This document shows positions 18,887 to 28,224 of a DNA stretch of 64,000 nucleotides, piece after piece. The translations under genes were made by a program, and so were the position numbers. Under the pieces are notes generated by a model, which was given only the letters and a program-made list of their open reading frames with translations, was not told where the DNA came from and ran no database searches. Origin of the DNA: Albidovulum sp. GTDB taxonomy: Bacteria > Pseudomonadota > Alphaproteobacteria > Rhodobacterales > Rhodobacteraceae. Numbering within the stretch: the stretch's first letter is position 1; each line of letters starts with the position of its first letter. Location of the stretch: contig JALSJQ010000009.1 in the NCBI GenBank assembly GCA_026989275.1, positions 1-64,000 on the forward strand. The letters run 5' to 3'.

Positions 18887-21757
18887 TCAGGCGGCCGGAG
18901 CGCGGTTCTTCCGGCCGGTGAGGATCCGACGCAGATAGCGGCCGGTATGGCTTTCAGGGACGGCAGCCACTTCCTCGGGCGTGCCGACGGCCACCACCCG
19001 GCCGCCACCCTCCCCCCCTTCGGGGCCGATGTCGATGATCCAGTCGGCGGTCTTGACGACGTCTAGATTGTGCTCGATCACCACCACCGTGTTGCCCTGC
19101 TCGACCAGCTCGTGCAGCACTTCGAGCAGCTTCTTCACGTCCTCGAAATGCAGCCCCGTGGTCGGCTCGTCGAGGATGTAGAGCGTGCGGCCGGTGGCTC
19201 GGCGCGACAGCTCCCTCGCGAGCTTGACCCGCTGCGCCTCGCCGCCCGAGAGCGTGGTCGCCGGCTGGCCGACCTTGATGTAGCCGAGGCCGACCCGGCG
19301 CAAGGTTTCCATCTTCTCGCGAATCGCCGGCACGGCAGCGAAGAATTCGGCCGCCTCGTCCACCGTCATGTCGAGCACGTCGGCGATGCTCCGCCCCTTG
19401 TAGCGGATTTCCAGCGTCTCGCGGTTGTAGCGCGTGCCGCCGCAGCTTTCGCAGGTGACATAGACATCGGGCAGGAAGTGCATCTCGATCTTGATCAGCC
19501 CCTCCCCCTGGCAGGCCTCGCAGCGCCCGCCCTTGACGTTGAAGGAGAAGCGCCCCGGCCTGTAGCCCCGCGCCCGCGCCTCGGGCAGCCCGGCGAACCA
19601 TTCGCGGATCGGGGTGAAGGCGCCGGTGTAGGTGGCCGGGTTCGAACGCGGCGTGCGCCCGATCGGCGACTGGTCGATATCGATCACCTTGTCGAGATGC
19701 TCGAGCCCGTGCAGTGCCCTGATCGGCGCCGGGTTCTGCCGTGCCCCGTTGAGCCGCATGGCCGCATGGCGATAGAGCGTCTCGATCACGAGGGTGGACT
19801 TGCCCGAACCCGACACCCCCGTCACGCAGATGAAACGGCCGAGGGGGAATTCGACATCGACATCCTGCAGATTGTTGCCGCGTGCCCCTTCGATGCGCAA
19901 CACCGCGCCGCTGCCCTGCCGCCGCGCCGCCGGCACCGCGATCTGCCGCCGACCCGCGAGATAGGCGCCCGTGAGCGAATCGGGGTGCGCCGCGATCTCC
20001 TCGGGCGTGCCCGCCGCCACCACCTCGCCGCCATGCACCCCGGCCGCGGGGCCCATGTCGATCACATGGTCGGCGGCACGGATCGCATCCTCGTCATGCT
20101 CGACGACGATCACCGTGTTGCCCTGGTCCCGCAGGTTTTCGAGCGTGGCGATCAGCCGGTCGTTGTCGCGCTGATGCAGGCCGATCGAGGGTTCGTCGAG
20201 CACGTAGAGCACCCCCGTCAGCCCCGAGCCGATCTGCGAGGCGAGGCGGATGCGCTGGCTCTCGCCGCCCGAGAGCGTGCCGGCAGCGCGCGAAAGGGTG
20301 AGATAGTCGAGACCGACATTGACGAGAAAGCCGAGCCGCTCGCGGATCTCCTTGAGGATCGGCCGGGCGATCTCGCGCTTCTGGGCCGACAGCGTGTCGG
20401 GCACGGTGTCGATCCAGGCATGGGCGGCGCGGATCGACATCTCGCTGACCTCGCCGATATGCCTGCCGGCGATCTTCACCGCCAGCGCCTCGGGCCTGAG
20501 ACGGTAGCCGCCGCAGGCCGCGCAGGGGCGGTTGTTCTGATAGCGCTCGAACTCCTCGCGCACCCATTTCGAATCGGTCTCGCGCCAGCGCCGCTCGAGA
20601 TTGGGCAGCACCCCCTCGAAGGGGCGGGTGACGTTGTAGACCCTCCCGCCATCGTCATAGCGGAAGGGGATCGCCTCCTCGCCCGAGCCATGCAGGATCA
20701 CCTGCCGCACCCGCTCCGGCAACGCCTGCCAGGGCGTCTTCGGGTCGAACCCGTAATGGGCGGCCAGAGCCTGGATGGTCTGGGTGAGCCAGGGGCTGCG
20801 GCTGCGCCGCCAGGGGGCCACCGCCCCCTCCAGGAGCGAGAGGCTGCCGTCGGGCACCACCAGCGCCGGGTCGAAATAGAGCTCGACGCCGAGCCCGTCA
20901 CAGGCCGGGCAGGCGCCGTGCGGCGCGTTGAAGGAAAAGAGCCGCGGCTCGATCTCCGGAATGGTGAAGCCCGAGACCGGGCAGGCGAACTTCTCCGAGA
21001 AGACGAGCCGCTCGGGCGCCCCCTCCCCCTCGCGTGGCGCCGTCTCGAGCACGGCGATGCCGTCGGCAAGATCGAGTGCGGTGCGCAGGGAATCGGCCAG
21101 CCGGGTCTCGATGCCGGCGCGCACGACGATGCGATCGACCACCACGTCGATGTCGTGGCGGAGCTTCCGGTCGAGCGGCGGCACGTCCTCGATCTCGTGG
21201 AACTGCCCGTCCACCTTCACCCGCTGGAACCCCTGCTGCATCAGCTGGGCGAGCTCCTTGCGATACTCGCCCTTGCGGCCGCGCACGACCGGCGCCAGAA
21301 GATAGGCCCGCGTGCCCTCGGGCAGGGCCATGATGCGGTCCACCATGTCCTGCACCTGGCTCGCCTCGATCGGCAGGCCGGTGGCGGGGCTGTAGGGCGT
21401 GCCGGCACGGGCGAAGAGCAGCCGCAGATAGTCGTGAATCTCGGTGACGGTGCCGACCGTGGAACGCGGATTCTTCGAGGTGGTCTTCTGCTCGATCGAG
21501 ATGGCGGGGCTCAGACCGGTGATCTGATCGACATCGGGCTTGCCCATCATGTCGAGGAACTGGCGGGCATAGGCCGAGAGGCTCTCGACATAGCGCCGCT
21601 GCCCTTCGGCATAGATGGTATCGAAGGCGAGGGTGGACTTTCCCGAACCCGACATGCCGGTGATCACCACCAGCTTGTCGCGGGGGATGTCCACATCGAC
21701 ATTCCTGAGATTGTGCTCGCGCGCGCCGCGCACGGAAATGGTCCTGAGATGCGCCAT
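18887..21757 (-). CDS. uvrA: Excinuclease ABC subunit A
   Basis: Damage-recognition ATPase of nucleotide excision repair; works as a dimer with UvrB. The 956-residue protein has the standard double ABC plan: first Walker [10 protein letters not shown] near residue 35, first signature [12 protein letters not shown] with [16 protein letters not shown], second Walker [11 protein letters not shown] near residue 650 and second signature [12 protein letters not shown] with [12 protein letters not shown]. Zinc-finger Cys pairs are seen at [14 protein letters not shown] and [16 protein letters not shown]. The start at 21757 (MAHLRTISV) has GGAGAG upstream, and the open frame beyond it to 22039 is not coding. 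A LexA-type box stands 96 bases upstream, so SOS induction is likely. Confidence 0.98.
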   Translation of the reverse strand: MAHLRTISVRGAREHNLRNVDVDIPRDKLVVITGMSGSGKSTLAFDTIYAEGQRRYVESLSAYARQFLDMMGKPDVDQITGLSPAISIEQKTTSKNPRSTVGTVTEIHDYLRLLFARAGTPYSPATGLPIEASQVQDMVDRIMALPEGTRAYLLAPVVRGRKGEYRKELAQLMQQGFQRVKVDGQFHEIEDVPPLDRKLRHDIDVVVDRIVVRAGIETRLADSLRTALDLADGIAVLETAPREGEGAPERLVFSEKFACPVSGFTIPEIEPRLFSFNAPHGACPACDGLGVELYFDPALVVPDGSLSLLEGAVAPWRRSRSPWLTQTIQALAAHYGFDPKTPWQALPERVRQVILHGSGEEAIPFRYDDGGRVYNVTRPFEGVLPNLERRWRETDSKWVREEFERYQNNRPCAACGGYRLRPEALAVKIAGRHIGEVSEMSIRAAHAWIDTVPDTLSAQKREIARPILKEIRERLGFLVNVGLDYLTLSRAAGTLSGGESQRIRLASQIGSGLTGVLYVLDEPSIGLHQRDNDRLIATLENLRDQGNTVIVVEHDEDAIRAADHVIDMGPAAGVHGGEVVAAGTPEEIAAHPDSLTGAYLAGRRQIAVPAARRQGSGAVLRIEGARGNNLQDVDVEFPLGRFICVTGVSGSGKSTLVIETLYRHAAMRLNGARQNPAPIRALHGLEHLDKVIDIDQSPIGRTPRSNPATYTGAFTPIREWFAGLPEARARGYRPGRFSFNVKGGRCEACQGEGLIKIEMHFLPDVYVTCESCGGTRYNRETLEIRYKGRSIADVLDMTVDEAAEFFAAVPAIREKMETLRRVGLGYIKVGQPATTLSGGEAQRVKLARELSRRATGRTLYILDEPTTGLHFEDVKKLLEVLHELVEQGNTVVVIEHNLDVVKTADWIIDIGPEGGEGGGRVVAVGTPEEVAAVPESHTGRYLRRILTGRKNRAPAA

Positions 21758-21852
21758 CGTGCTCTCCAGAGGCTGTCCCAGAGCTAGGCGAGCACGGCCC
21801 GAATGCCAAGGGCCGCATCGCCGAGGAGAGGGAATCCGCGGAAAAGATGATT

Positions 21853-21867
21853 GAACATGTCGTGAAC
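21853..21867 (-). promoter_or_regulatory. LexA (SOS) box upstream of uvrA
   Basis: GAAC-N7-GAAC on the plus strand, which reads GTTC-N7-GTTC in the uvrA direction, 96 bases before the uvrA start. This direct repeat is the known LexA operator of alphaproteobacteria, and uvrA is a classical SOS gene. Spacing and all eight conserved bases match. Confidence 0.8.
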
Positions 21868-21917
21868 ACCAACCGTTTCCCGCCATCCCCCCGCGCGCGG
21901 CTCGGCAGCGGCAGCGC

Positions 21918-21956
21918 TCATTATCATATACATATTGATATATTGATATTATTGTC
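21918..21956. promoter_or_regulatory. AT-rich island with tandem ATATTGAT repeats between uvrA and rhodanese
   Basis: Unusually AT-rich 39-base patch in very GC-rich surroundings. It holds two adjacent copies of ATATTGAT (21932-21939 and 21940-21947) and an inverted pair TATCA/TGATA separated by nine bases (21922-21940). It lies 197 bases before the rhodanese start and 160 before uvrA. It is probably promoter or operator DNA; the binding protein is unknown. Confidence 0.45.
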
Positions 21957-22152
21957 GCACCCCCTTGCGCCCACCGCCCGATTGGCCCATCTGGGGGGCA
22001 CGCGAACGGGGCATGGCCCGTCGGGAAGGCGCCCCCCAAGGGGCCTTCGTGAAGGGACTACAACCGATTTGAGTCGCACAACCAGTTGAGAAAGCCTTGA
22101 AATCCGTTCGGACCGGAACCCGGACGGGGAAAAGACAGGAAAGGAAATCGCC

Positions 22153-22521
22153 ATGAATTTCGCCATGCGCAACTCCGCATTCAACACCGGACGAGTCGAG
22201 AGCATCTCGCCGCGCGAAGCCCGCAGGATGGCCGATCAGGGCGCCGTGCTCCTCGATGTGCGCGAGCATGCCGAAGTCCAGGCATCGGGCAAGGCCCGGG
22301 GCGCGGTGCACATTCCGAACGCGCTCGTGCCGATCAAGGCCGATCCGCGCAACCCCGATCACGAACCGCGGCTTTCGCCCGAGCGGCCGGTGATCGTCTA
22401 TTGCGCCGCCGGCGGCCGCGCCCAGATGGCGGGCGAGACGCTGCTGCGCCTCGGCTACACGAAGGTCTACAACATGGGCGGCTTCCGCGACTGGGTCGCG
22501 GCCGGCGGTGCCACCGAATAG
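22153..22521 (+). CDS. Rhodanese-like domain protein
   Basis: Single-domain rhodanese of 122 residues, with no signal peptide or membrane helix. The substrate loop VIVYCAAGGRAQMAG carries the active Cys near residue 83 followed by an Arg-containing CxxGxR-type loop, and DVREHAEV and a C-terminal GGFRDWVAAGG complete the fold. Such proteins carry persulfide sulfur in sulfide oxidation, cyanide detoxification or sulfur transfer. The start at 22153 has AGGAAAGGAAA upstream. It is followed by a strong terminator at 22597, so it is a single-gene unit. The E. coli homologue YgaP fuses this domain to DUF2892, which is encoded separately here at 17220. Confidence 0.92.
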   Translation: MNFAMRNSAFNTGRVESISPREARRMADQGAVLLDVREHAEVQASGKARGAVHIPNALVPIKADPRNPDHEPRLSPERPVIVYCAAGGRAQMAGETLLRLGYTKVYNMGGFRDWVAAGGATE

Positions 22522-22596
22522 GCACCGCGCCCGTCCTTGCGAACATTGCGACGGGGTGTCCCGATCTCCCCTCCCTCCCTGTCCCGTCGTGATGCG

Positions 22597-22630
22597 AACC
22601 CCCGGCTGCCTCCCCGGCCGGGGGTTTTCT
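22597..22630 (+). terminator. Rho-independent terminator after the rhodanese gene
   Basis: Perfect 10-bp stem AACCCCCGGC/GCCGGGGGTT with a 10-base loop, running into TTTTCTT. It lies 76 bases past the rhodanese stop. The remaining sequence to 23105 (about 475 bases) shows no gene, promoter or repeat that I can support. Confidence 0.85.
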
Positions 22631-23105
22631 TCGTCCGACGCGGAAAGCCGAAGCACCCGAAGCCCCGGGAAGCGACCACACCGGCGGCGCCGGCGCTCCC
22701 CGGAAGGGGGCTTGCACATGAAGCGCGGATTCCGGGAAACCGCCGCGCCGATCGCCCTCCTGCCCCTTCCCGGCCGGAGATTGCGGCCGGAGCACGTTCG
22801 GCGCTCGATCCGTTCACAGGGTTCAGGACCTCCCGCGGCCCGCCCCAGCGCCGCCCCGCAGACCCGCTTCAGGCCGCATTCATGCCGGGAGAGGGAGCGC
22901 GCCGTTCCCGATCATCGAGGGGGCTGCCTCATGCCCGCCCCCTCACTCTTCCGCCATTTCCCGGCGCCGGCCGGCCGCCCGCGAAGGAGCCGCGTTCGCC
23001 CCGCCGGAGGGGGCCTGCCCCCGGCAGCGCCATGAAGCCGCATGCAGGGCGACGCAGACATGTTGAGGGGAGCACGCCCGAAACGGCTCGCGCCCCTCCT
23101 GCCCG

Positions 23106-23900
23106 TCAACGGCCCTCGTGGCGCGGCTTGCGCTTCTCGAGGAAGGCGCGCACCGATTCCTTGAAGTCGCGCGTGCGCCCGGCCTCGCCCTGCAGTCGCG
23201 ATTCGAAGGCATACTGGGTCTCGAAATCGTTGTCGAAACTCGCGCGCAGCGCCTGGCGGATGCGCTTGTAGGCCTGGGTCGGCCCTTCGGCGAGCTGCCT
23301 GGCGCGGGCGCGCCAGACGGCGTCGAACTCCTCGTCGGGCACCGCCTCCCAGATCAGCCCCCATTCGGCCGCCTTGCGGGCCGGCAGCTTGTCGCCGAAG
23401 AGCGCCAGCCCCATGGCCCGCGCCAGCCCCACGGAGCGGGGCAGGAAATAGGTGCCGCCGGCATCGGGGATGAGGCCGATGCGCGAGAACACCTGCATGA
23501 AATAGGCGCTCTCGGCTGCAATCACCACGTCACAGGCAAGGGCGATATTGGCACCGGCCCCGGCCGCAGGCCCGTTGACCGCGGCGATCACGGGGATGGG
23601 CGCGTCATGGATGCCGCGAATGAGCGGCCCGTATTCCTTCTGCAACACCTGTTCGAGGTCGATCTCGGCCGCCCCGGTGCGATCGCCCAGATCCTGCCCC
23701 GAACAGAAGCCGCGCCCCTTGCCGGTGATGACCAGGACCCGCGCCCTTTCGCCCGCGCGGCGGATGGCGTCGGCCATCTCGGCCCGCATCTGCACGTTGA
23801 GCGCGTTCATCTTGTCGGGGCGGTTGAGCTTGAGAATGGCGATGCCGTCCTCGAAGCGCAGGCGGATGGTCTCGTAGATCGTGGCCGTGTCCTCGCTCAT
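23106..23900 (-). CDS. Enoyl-CoA hydratase/isomerase, PaaG-like
   Basis: Crotonase-fold CoA enzyme of 264 residues. The oxyanion segment ITGKGRGFCSGQDLGDR is characteristic of PaaG (ring 1,2-epoxyphenylacetyl-CoA isomerase) and close relatives, and the second active-site region reads FSRIGLIPDAGGTYFLPR, with the Asp used by isomerases in place of a second Glu. GPAAGAGANIALACD is the glycine-rich CoA loop. The start at 23900 (MSEDTATIY) has GGAGGGAGAG upstream. No other paa gene is adjacent, so the gene could act in phenylacetate degradation encoded elsewhere or in another beta-oxidation branch. Confidence 0.85.
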   Translation of the reverse strand: MSEDTATIYETIRLRFEDGIAILKLNRPDKMNALNVQMRAEMADAIRRAGERARVLVITGKGRGFCSGQDLGDRTGAAEIDLEQVLQKEYGPLIRGIHDAPIPVIAAVNGPAAGAGANIALACDVVIAAESAYFMQVFSRIGLIPDAGGTYFLPRSVGLARAMGLALFGDKLPARKAAEWGLIWEAVPDEEFDAVWRARARQLAEGPTQAYKRIRQALRASFDNDFETQYAFESRLQGEAGRTRDFKESVRAFLEKRKPRHEGR

Positions 23901-24154
23901 CTCTCCCTCCTCGTCGGGGCGATTCGCACCCTCGCATTGCGGCCCGACGATAGCGGGATCGTTGCGAAAGAAAAGATCTCCGCCGCGTCACCTCCCGCCC
24001 TTTCCCCGTCGCGGGCGCGAGGCCGGCGTCACCGCCCGGAACCCCGCTCCGGCACGGGCACGAGCCGACCACGCTTCCCGGAAGCTCTCCCGGCACGCGG
24101 GGCATCCCTCGCCCGCCACCCCGATACCGGACCGGGCGAAGCCTCGATGAAGCC

Positions 24155-24694
24155 TCAGCCTTCCTGCCCGCCCTCCTCCCCGAGCAGCCGGGCGAGACGG
24201 GCTTCCTCCTCGGGGTCGAGGGGCGTGGCCGGTTCGGGCGCGCTCGCGCGGCGGCGGACATGGAGGAAGGCGATGGCGAGGCCGATCACGAGCAGCACCG
24301 GCCCGGCGATCCACAACCAGAGGGTGGCGCCGTTCACCGGCGGCTTGAGCAGCACGTATTCGCCGTAACGATCGACGATGTATTGCACCACCTGCTCGTC
24401 GCTGTCGCCGGCCTTGAGCCTTTCGCGCACCAGAATCCGCAGATCACGCGCGAGATCGGCATTCGAATCGTCGATGTTCTCGTTGCGGCAGACGAGGCAG
24501 CGCAGATTGCGCGAGATTTCCCGGGCCCGGGCCTCGAGCGCGGGATCGTCGAGCATCTCGTCGGGCCGCACCGCCCCCGCCTCGCGCGGCGCGAGGAGCA
24601 GGACGCCCACGGCCAGAAGCAGGAGCCAGCGCATCACCGCCCCGGTGCGCAACCGGTGCCGCGGCCCATCCCCGGCCTTCCTCCATCCCGTCAT
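24155..24694 (-). CDS. ccmH: Cytochrome c-type biogenesis protein CcmH
   Basis: Periplasm-facing, membrane-anchored thiol protein that reduces apocytochrome c for heme ligation with CcmF. The active motif LRCLVCRNE (CxxC) is at about residue 65-73, after a signal/anchor helix MRWLLLLAVGVLLLAP, and a second hydrophobic helix (LWLWIAGPVLLVIGLAIAF) is near residue 130. The C-terminal tail is acidic. The start at 24694 (MTGWRKAG) has a GATGAGG site, whereas a start at 24634 (MRWLLLL) would put the signal peptide first but has a weaker site; both are possible. It lies 84 bases after ccmF on the same strand. The ccmE, ccmG and ccmI genes are not in the window. Confidence 0.93.
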   Translation of the reverse strand: MTGWRKAGDGPRHRLRTGAVMRWLLLLAVGVLLLAPREAGAVRPDEMLDDPALEARAREISRNLRCLVCRNENIDDSNADLARDLRILVRERLKAGDSDEQVVQYIVDRYGEYVLLKPPVNGATLWLWIAGPVLLVIGLAIAFLHVRRRASAPEPATPLDPEEEARLARLLGEEGGQEG

Positions 24695-24778
24695 GGCAAC
24701 CTCATCCTTCCCTTGCCCATGTGCATGATGCGCGCCTGCGCACCCGACCGTTCACCCGACGCCCACCCGGCCGCCCGC

Positions 24779-26791
24779 TCATTCGGCCGGCACCAGCCGT
24801 GCCTTGCGGGCCGCTCCGGCCGCCACGCGCAGGCGCCGGTCGCTGAGGCTGAGAAGTCCGCCGAGCGCCATCAGCAGCCCGCCGATCCACAGCCAGGGCG
24901 CAAAGGGCTTGATATAGGCCCAGACTGCCCAGCCGCCATCGTTCTGCCGATCGCCGATGACGACATAGACGTCACGCCCGAGGGTGCTGTCGATCGCGGC
25001 CTCGGTGGTCGGCATGCCCGAGACCGGATAGACCCGCTTCTCGGGATGCAGCGTCGCCAGCACCCGGCCCTCGCGATCCATCAGCGTGAAGGTGCCGCGC
25101 GTGGCGCTGTAGTTCGGCCCCGGCACGTTCTCCTCGACCTTCTCGAGCCGCAGCCGATAGGGGCCGAAGGCGTAGCTTTCGCCTACCCGGACGACGCGGA
25201 TGTCCTCGTATTGCCAGGCCAGGAGGGTGGAGACGGCGAAGATCGTCACCCCGAGCCCGGCATGGGCCACCGCCCGCCCCCAGTCGCTGCGGGGCAGCCG
25301 CCCGAGCCGGCGGAGGGTCTGCCCGAGCGGCTGGCGCGGCCAGCCGGCGCGCACGAGCAGATCGTCCACCGCACCGAGCACCACCCAGGTGGCCAGCGCC
25401 ACCCCGATCGGGGCAAGCAGGCTGCTCCCGGTCTGGAGCCACCAGACGAGCCCCCCGAGCGCCAGCGCCAGCGCCAGCACGCCGCGCAGTGGCACGAGCG
25501 CCGCATCGAGGCTGGCCCGCTTCCAGGGCAACAGCGCCCCGATCGGCAGCAGCATGGCGATCCCAACCATGAAGGGGGTGAAGGCCATGTCGAAGAAGGG
25601 CGCACCGACCGAAAGCTTCCGCCCGGTGGTCATCTCGACGACGAGCGGCCAGATCGTGCCGATGAAGACCACGAAGGCAGCCACGATCAAGAGCACGTTG
25701 TTGACGACGAGGGCCGATTCGCGGCTGACGAGGGCGAAGGTGCCCTTGGGCCTGAGCACATGCGCCCGCGCCGCATAGAGCGTCAGCGAACCGCCGATGG
25801 CGACGGCGAGGATGAGGAGGATGAACACGCCGCGCTCGGGGTCGTTGGCGAAGGCGTGCACCGAGGTGATGACGCCGGAACGGACGATGAAGGTGCCGAT
25901 CAGCGAGAAGGAGAAGGCGAGGATCGCGAGCAGGATCGTCCAGCTCTTCAGCACTTCGCGCTTTTCGGCGACGATCGCCGAATGCAGGAGCGCCGTGCCC
26001 ACCAGCCAGGGCATGAAGGAGGCGTTCTCGACCGGATCCCAGAACCAGAAGCCGCCCCAGCCGAGCTCGTAATAGGCCCACCAGGAGCCAAGAGCGATGC
26101 CGATGGTGAGGAACATCCAGGCCATCAGCGTCCAGGGCCGCACCCAGCGCGCCCAGGCGGCATCGACCCGCCCCTCGAGGAGCGCCGCCACGGCGAAGGA
26201 GAAGGATGTCGAGAGGCCGACATAGCCGAGATAGAGGAAGGGCGGGTGGAAGGCGAGGCCGGGATCCTGGAGGAGCGGGTTCAGCCCCTGCCCGTCGAAG
26301 GGCGGCACCGCCGTGCGCAGGAACGGGTTGGAGGTGAAGAGGATGAAGGCGAGGAAGGCGACGCCGATCATCGCCTGCACCGCCAGCACCCGCGCCTTCA
26401 GCGTCGGCCGCAGATTGCGCCCGAAGAGGGCGACCAGCATGCCGAAGAGCGACAGGATGGTAACCCAGAGCAGCATCGAACCTTCATGGTTGCCCCAGGT
26501 GCCCGTGATCTTGTAGAGGAGCGGCTTCGCCGTGTGGGAATTGCTGGCGACGAGGATCAGCGAGAAATCCGACAGGATGAAGGCCCGCATCAGGGCGGCG
26601 AAGGAAAAGGCGATCAGCACGAACTGGATGACCGCCGCCGGCACGGCGCTCGCCATCCAGTCATACCAGCCCCGGCTCGCCCCGACGAGCGGAACCACCG
26701 CCTGCCACAGCGCCACGAAGAAGGCCAGAACCAGGGCGAAATGGCCAAGCTCGTCGAAGCCGAAGCCGGCGGCGGAAAACATCTCGAGCAT
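24779..26791 (-). CDS. ccmF: Heme lyase subunit CcmF
   Basis: Large inner-membrane protein of system I cytochrome c maturation; receives heme from CcmE and, with CcmH, joins it to apocytochrome. The 670-residue protein has about 14 hydrophobic segments, the tryptophan-rich WWD signature in GSWWAYYELGWGGFWFWDP (residues about 230-250), and the conserved His residues around GTWGNHEGSM and LYLGYVG. The start at 26791 (MLEMFSAAG) has AGGAGAGG upstream. A good sigma-70 promoter (26839-26866) sits 48 bases before it, so ccmF-ccmH form an operon transcribed from there. Confidence 0.97.
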   Translation of the reverse strand: MLEMFSAAGFGFDELGHFALVLAFFVALWQAVVPLVGASRGWYDWMASAVPAAVIQFVLIAFSFAALMRAFILSDFSLILVASNSHTAKPLLYKITGTWGNHEGSMLLWVTILSLFGMLVALFGRNLRPTLKARVLAVQAMIGVAFLAFILFTSNPFLRTAVPPFDGQGLNPLLQDPGLAFHPPFLYLGYVGLSTSFSFAVAALLEGRVDAAWARWVRPWTLMAWMFLTIGIALGSWWAYYELGWGGFWFWDPVENASFMPWLVGTALLHSAIVAEKREVLKSWTILLAILAFSFSLIGTFIVRSGVITSVHAFANDPERGVFILLILAVAIGGSLTLYAARAHVLRPKGTFALVSRESALVVNNVLLIVAAFVVFIGTIWPLVVEMTTGRKLSVGAPFFDMAFTPFMVGIAMLLPIGALLPWKRASLDAALVPLRGVLALALALGGLVWWLQTGSSLLAPIGVALATWVVLGAVDDLLVRAGWPRQPLGQTLRRLGRLPRSDWGRAVAHAGLGVTIFAVSTLLAWQYEDIRVVRVGESYAFGPYRLRLEKVEENVPGPNYSATRGTFTLMDREGRVLATLHPEKRVYPVSGMPTTEAAIDSTLGRDVYVVIGDRQNDGGWAVWAYIKPFAPWLWIGGLLMALGGLLSLSDRRLRVAAGAARKARLVPAE

Positions 26792-26838
26792 GGGGTCCCT
26801 CTCCTGTGAAGCCCGCAGGGCTGCATCCGTGTGCCGGC

Positions 26839-26866
26839 ATAATAGGGAGGGCGGGGAAAGGGTCAA
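26839..26866 (-). promoter_or_regulatory. Promoter of ccmF-ccmH
   Basis: Read on the minus strand: TTGACC, 16-base spacer, TATTAT, ending 48 bases before the ccmF start. Both hexamers are close to the sigma-70 consensus. Confidence 0.7.
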
Positions 26867-27004
26867 ATAACATTCCCCGTGAGCGGCCGGGACACCGGGC
26901 CGCAGGGCGCCTCACGGCGACGGGGCAAGAGCGACGAGGGGAAGGCAACGGGGCGAAGGGCGGGTGCGCGCCCCGCCACGCCGCAAGGCCGCCGTTCCGC
27001 CCCC

Positions 27005-27589
27005 TCAGGGCCGGTTTTCGTCGTCGCCCGCTCCGGCCGCCGCCTGCCGGCGCCGCAGCTCCTGCCAGCGGACAAGAGCCGGGTTGTCGGAGCGAGCGAC
27101 CGGGGCTTCCGCTCCGGCGTGCGCCGGTAGAACCGCAGTTTCCGGCTTCGACGAGGAACCCGCCGCCTTCCTTTCCGCCGCCCCGGCCGCCCGGTTCATG
27201 GCGCGGCCGAGGCGACGGTAATGCAGCTCGCGGGCGCCGAAATAGAAGGAGATCACCGCACCGAGCAGCCACCAGAGCGGCTCCGGCACGAGGGCGAGAC
27301 CGGCCATACGGCGGGCGAAGGCGTCGGGGGCGAGCATGGCATGGAGGAAAAGGGCGATGGTGCCGAAGGCGAAGGCCGGGCGCGGCAGGCGGTTGAGCGC
27401 GTCCACCAGCCGGTCGAAGCGGCCGGGTCGCGGCCGCCCCTGCTCGCGCGCCAGTTCCGCGAGCGCGGCGGTTCTCAGCGCGGCCGCCCGGGCCGCCTCG
27501 GCCTCGGCATTGGGGCGGAACAGCGTGCCGGTCTCGACCAGAACGTTGCGCCCCCCACCGAAGAGAAACCGCAATATCCGCCCGATCAT
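27005..27589 (-). CDS. GTA-type 3TM holin family protein
   Basis: Protein of 194 residues with hydrophobic segments around residues 67-83 (PAFAFGTIALFLHAMLA) and 97-117 (EPLWWLLGAVISFYFGARELHY), flanked by charged tails; it fits the three-TM holin family used for gene-transfer-agent release. A holin would make inner-membrane holes that let the endolysin reach peptidoglycan. Its ATG overlaps the stop of the upstream GH108 endolysin by four bases (ATGA), and GGAGGG precedes it, so the two are co-translated. No phage structural gene is near, as in Rhodobacter where the lysis genes are unlinked from the GTA head-tail cluster. The C-terminal 60 residues are polar and likely cytoplasmic. Confidence 0.82.
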   Translation of the reverse strand: MIGRILRFLFGGGRNVLVETGTLFRPNAEAEAARAAALRTAALAELAREQGRPRPGRFDRLVDALNRLPRPAFAFGTIALFLHAMLAPDAFARRMAGLALVPEPLWWLLGAVISFYFGARELHYRRLGRAMNRAAGAAERKAAGSSSKPETAVLPAHAGAEAPVARSDNPALVRWQELRRRQAAAGAGDDENRP

Positions 27590-28224
27590 CGCCCCGCCCT
27601 CCCCTCTTCCGCGCCCGCGGCCCATGCCGCCACGCGGGCCCTGTGCTCCTCCGCCGTCAGATGACGGGCCGGCGAGATGAAACGCTCGGCCCTGCGGATC
27701 CAGCCGCCCTTGCCGCCGTCGCGACGGGTGACGAACTTGCGCAGCCGCGGGTGGCGCGCCGCCAGAGCATAATACCAGTTGCGCCGTTCGATGCCGTAGG
27801 CGTCCACCACCAGATCGGGCGCCGTCGCCATCGCCGCGCGCGCCGCCGCCGCCGTCCGCGGCCCGATGACCCCGTCCACCTTCAGCGGAAAACCCATCTT
27901 GCGCAGCATCCGTTGCAACAGCCGCACCGCGGCCGCTCCGGCATGCACCTGCATGTCGAACACGCTCGGCTGGAGCGGCTCGGGCAAACGGTCGATCCGC
28001 GGCCGGTGATAATAGTCGGCCAGGAAGATCTCGGCGGCGGTATCGGCATCGAGCGCCTGCAGATCGGCACTGTCGATCCGCCCGTCGCCGGTGATGTCCC
28101 GGCCGAGGCGGCGCAACGTCGCCAGGGTGACGCCGTGATTGGTCGGCCCGCCCGGATCGTCCGGGTCGTTCACAAGGCCGCCTTCACGCGCCACGATGTC
28201 GCGGGCAATCCGTTCGGGTTTCAT
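27586..28224 (-). CDS. GH108 N-acetylmuramidase (GTA/phage-type endolysin)
   Basis: Peptidoglycan hydrolase of 212 residues. The N-terminal glycoside hydrolase 108 domain shows REGGLVNDPDDPGGPTNHGVT, with the catalytic Glu next to the Gly-Gly pair (residue about 14), followed by FLADYYHRPRIDRLPEPL and the FDMQVHAG segment. From about residue 105 a peptidoglycan-binding region follows (LKVDGVIGPRTAAAA), then RRNWYYALAARHPRLRKF typical of the family. There is no signal peptide, which fits release through the holin encoded downstream with a 4-base overlap. The start at 28224 (MKPERIAR) has GAGAGG upstream; an upstream in-frame ATG at 28305 lacks a site. Confidence 0.9.
   Translation of the reverse strand: MKPERIARDIVAREGGLVNDPDDPGGPTNHGVTLATLRRLGRDITGDGRIDSADLQALDADTAAEIFLADYYHRPRIDRLPEPLQPSVFDMQVHAGAAAVRLLQRMLRKMGFPLKVDGVIGPRTAAAARAAMATAPDLVVDAYGIERRNWYYALAARHPRLRKFVTRRDGGKGGWIRRAERFISPARHLTAEEHRARVAAWAAGAEEGRAGR

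Noticed and set aside
19070-21787. A 905-codon plus-strand open frame antisense to uvrA
   Set aside because: It is the shadow of uvrA, with composition typical of a complemented coding strand (rich in Arg, Gly, His, Asp) and no known family.
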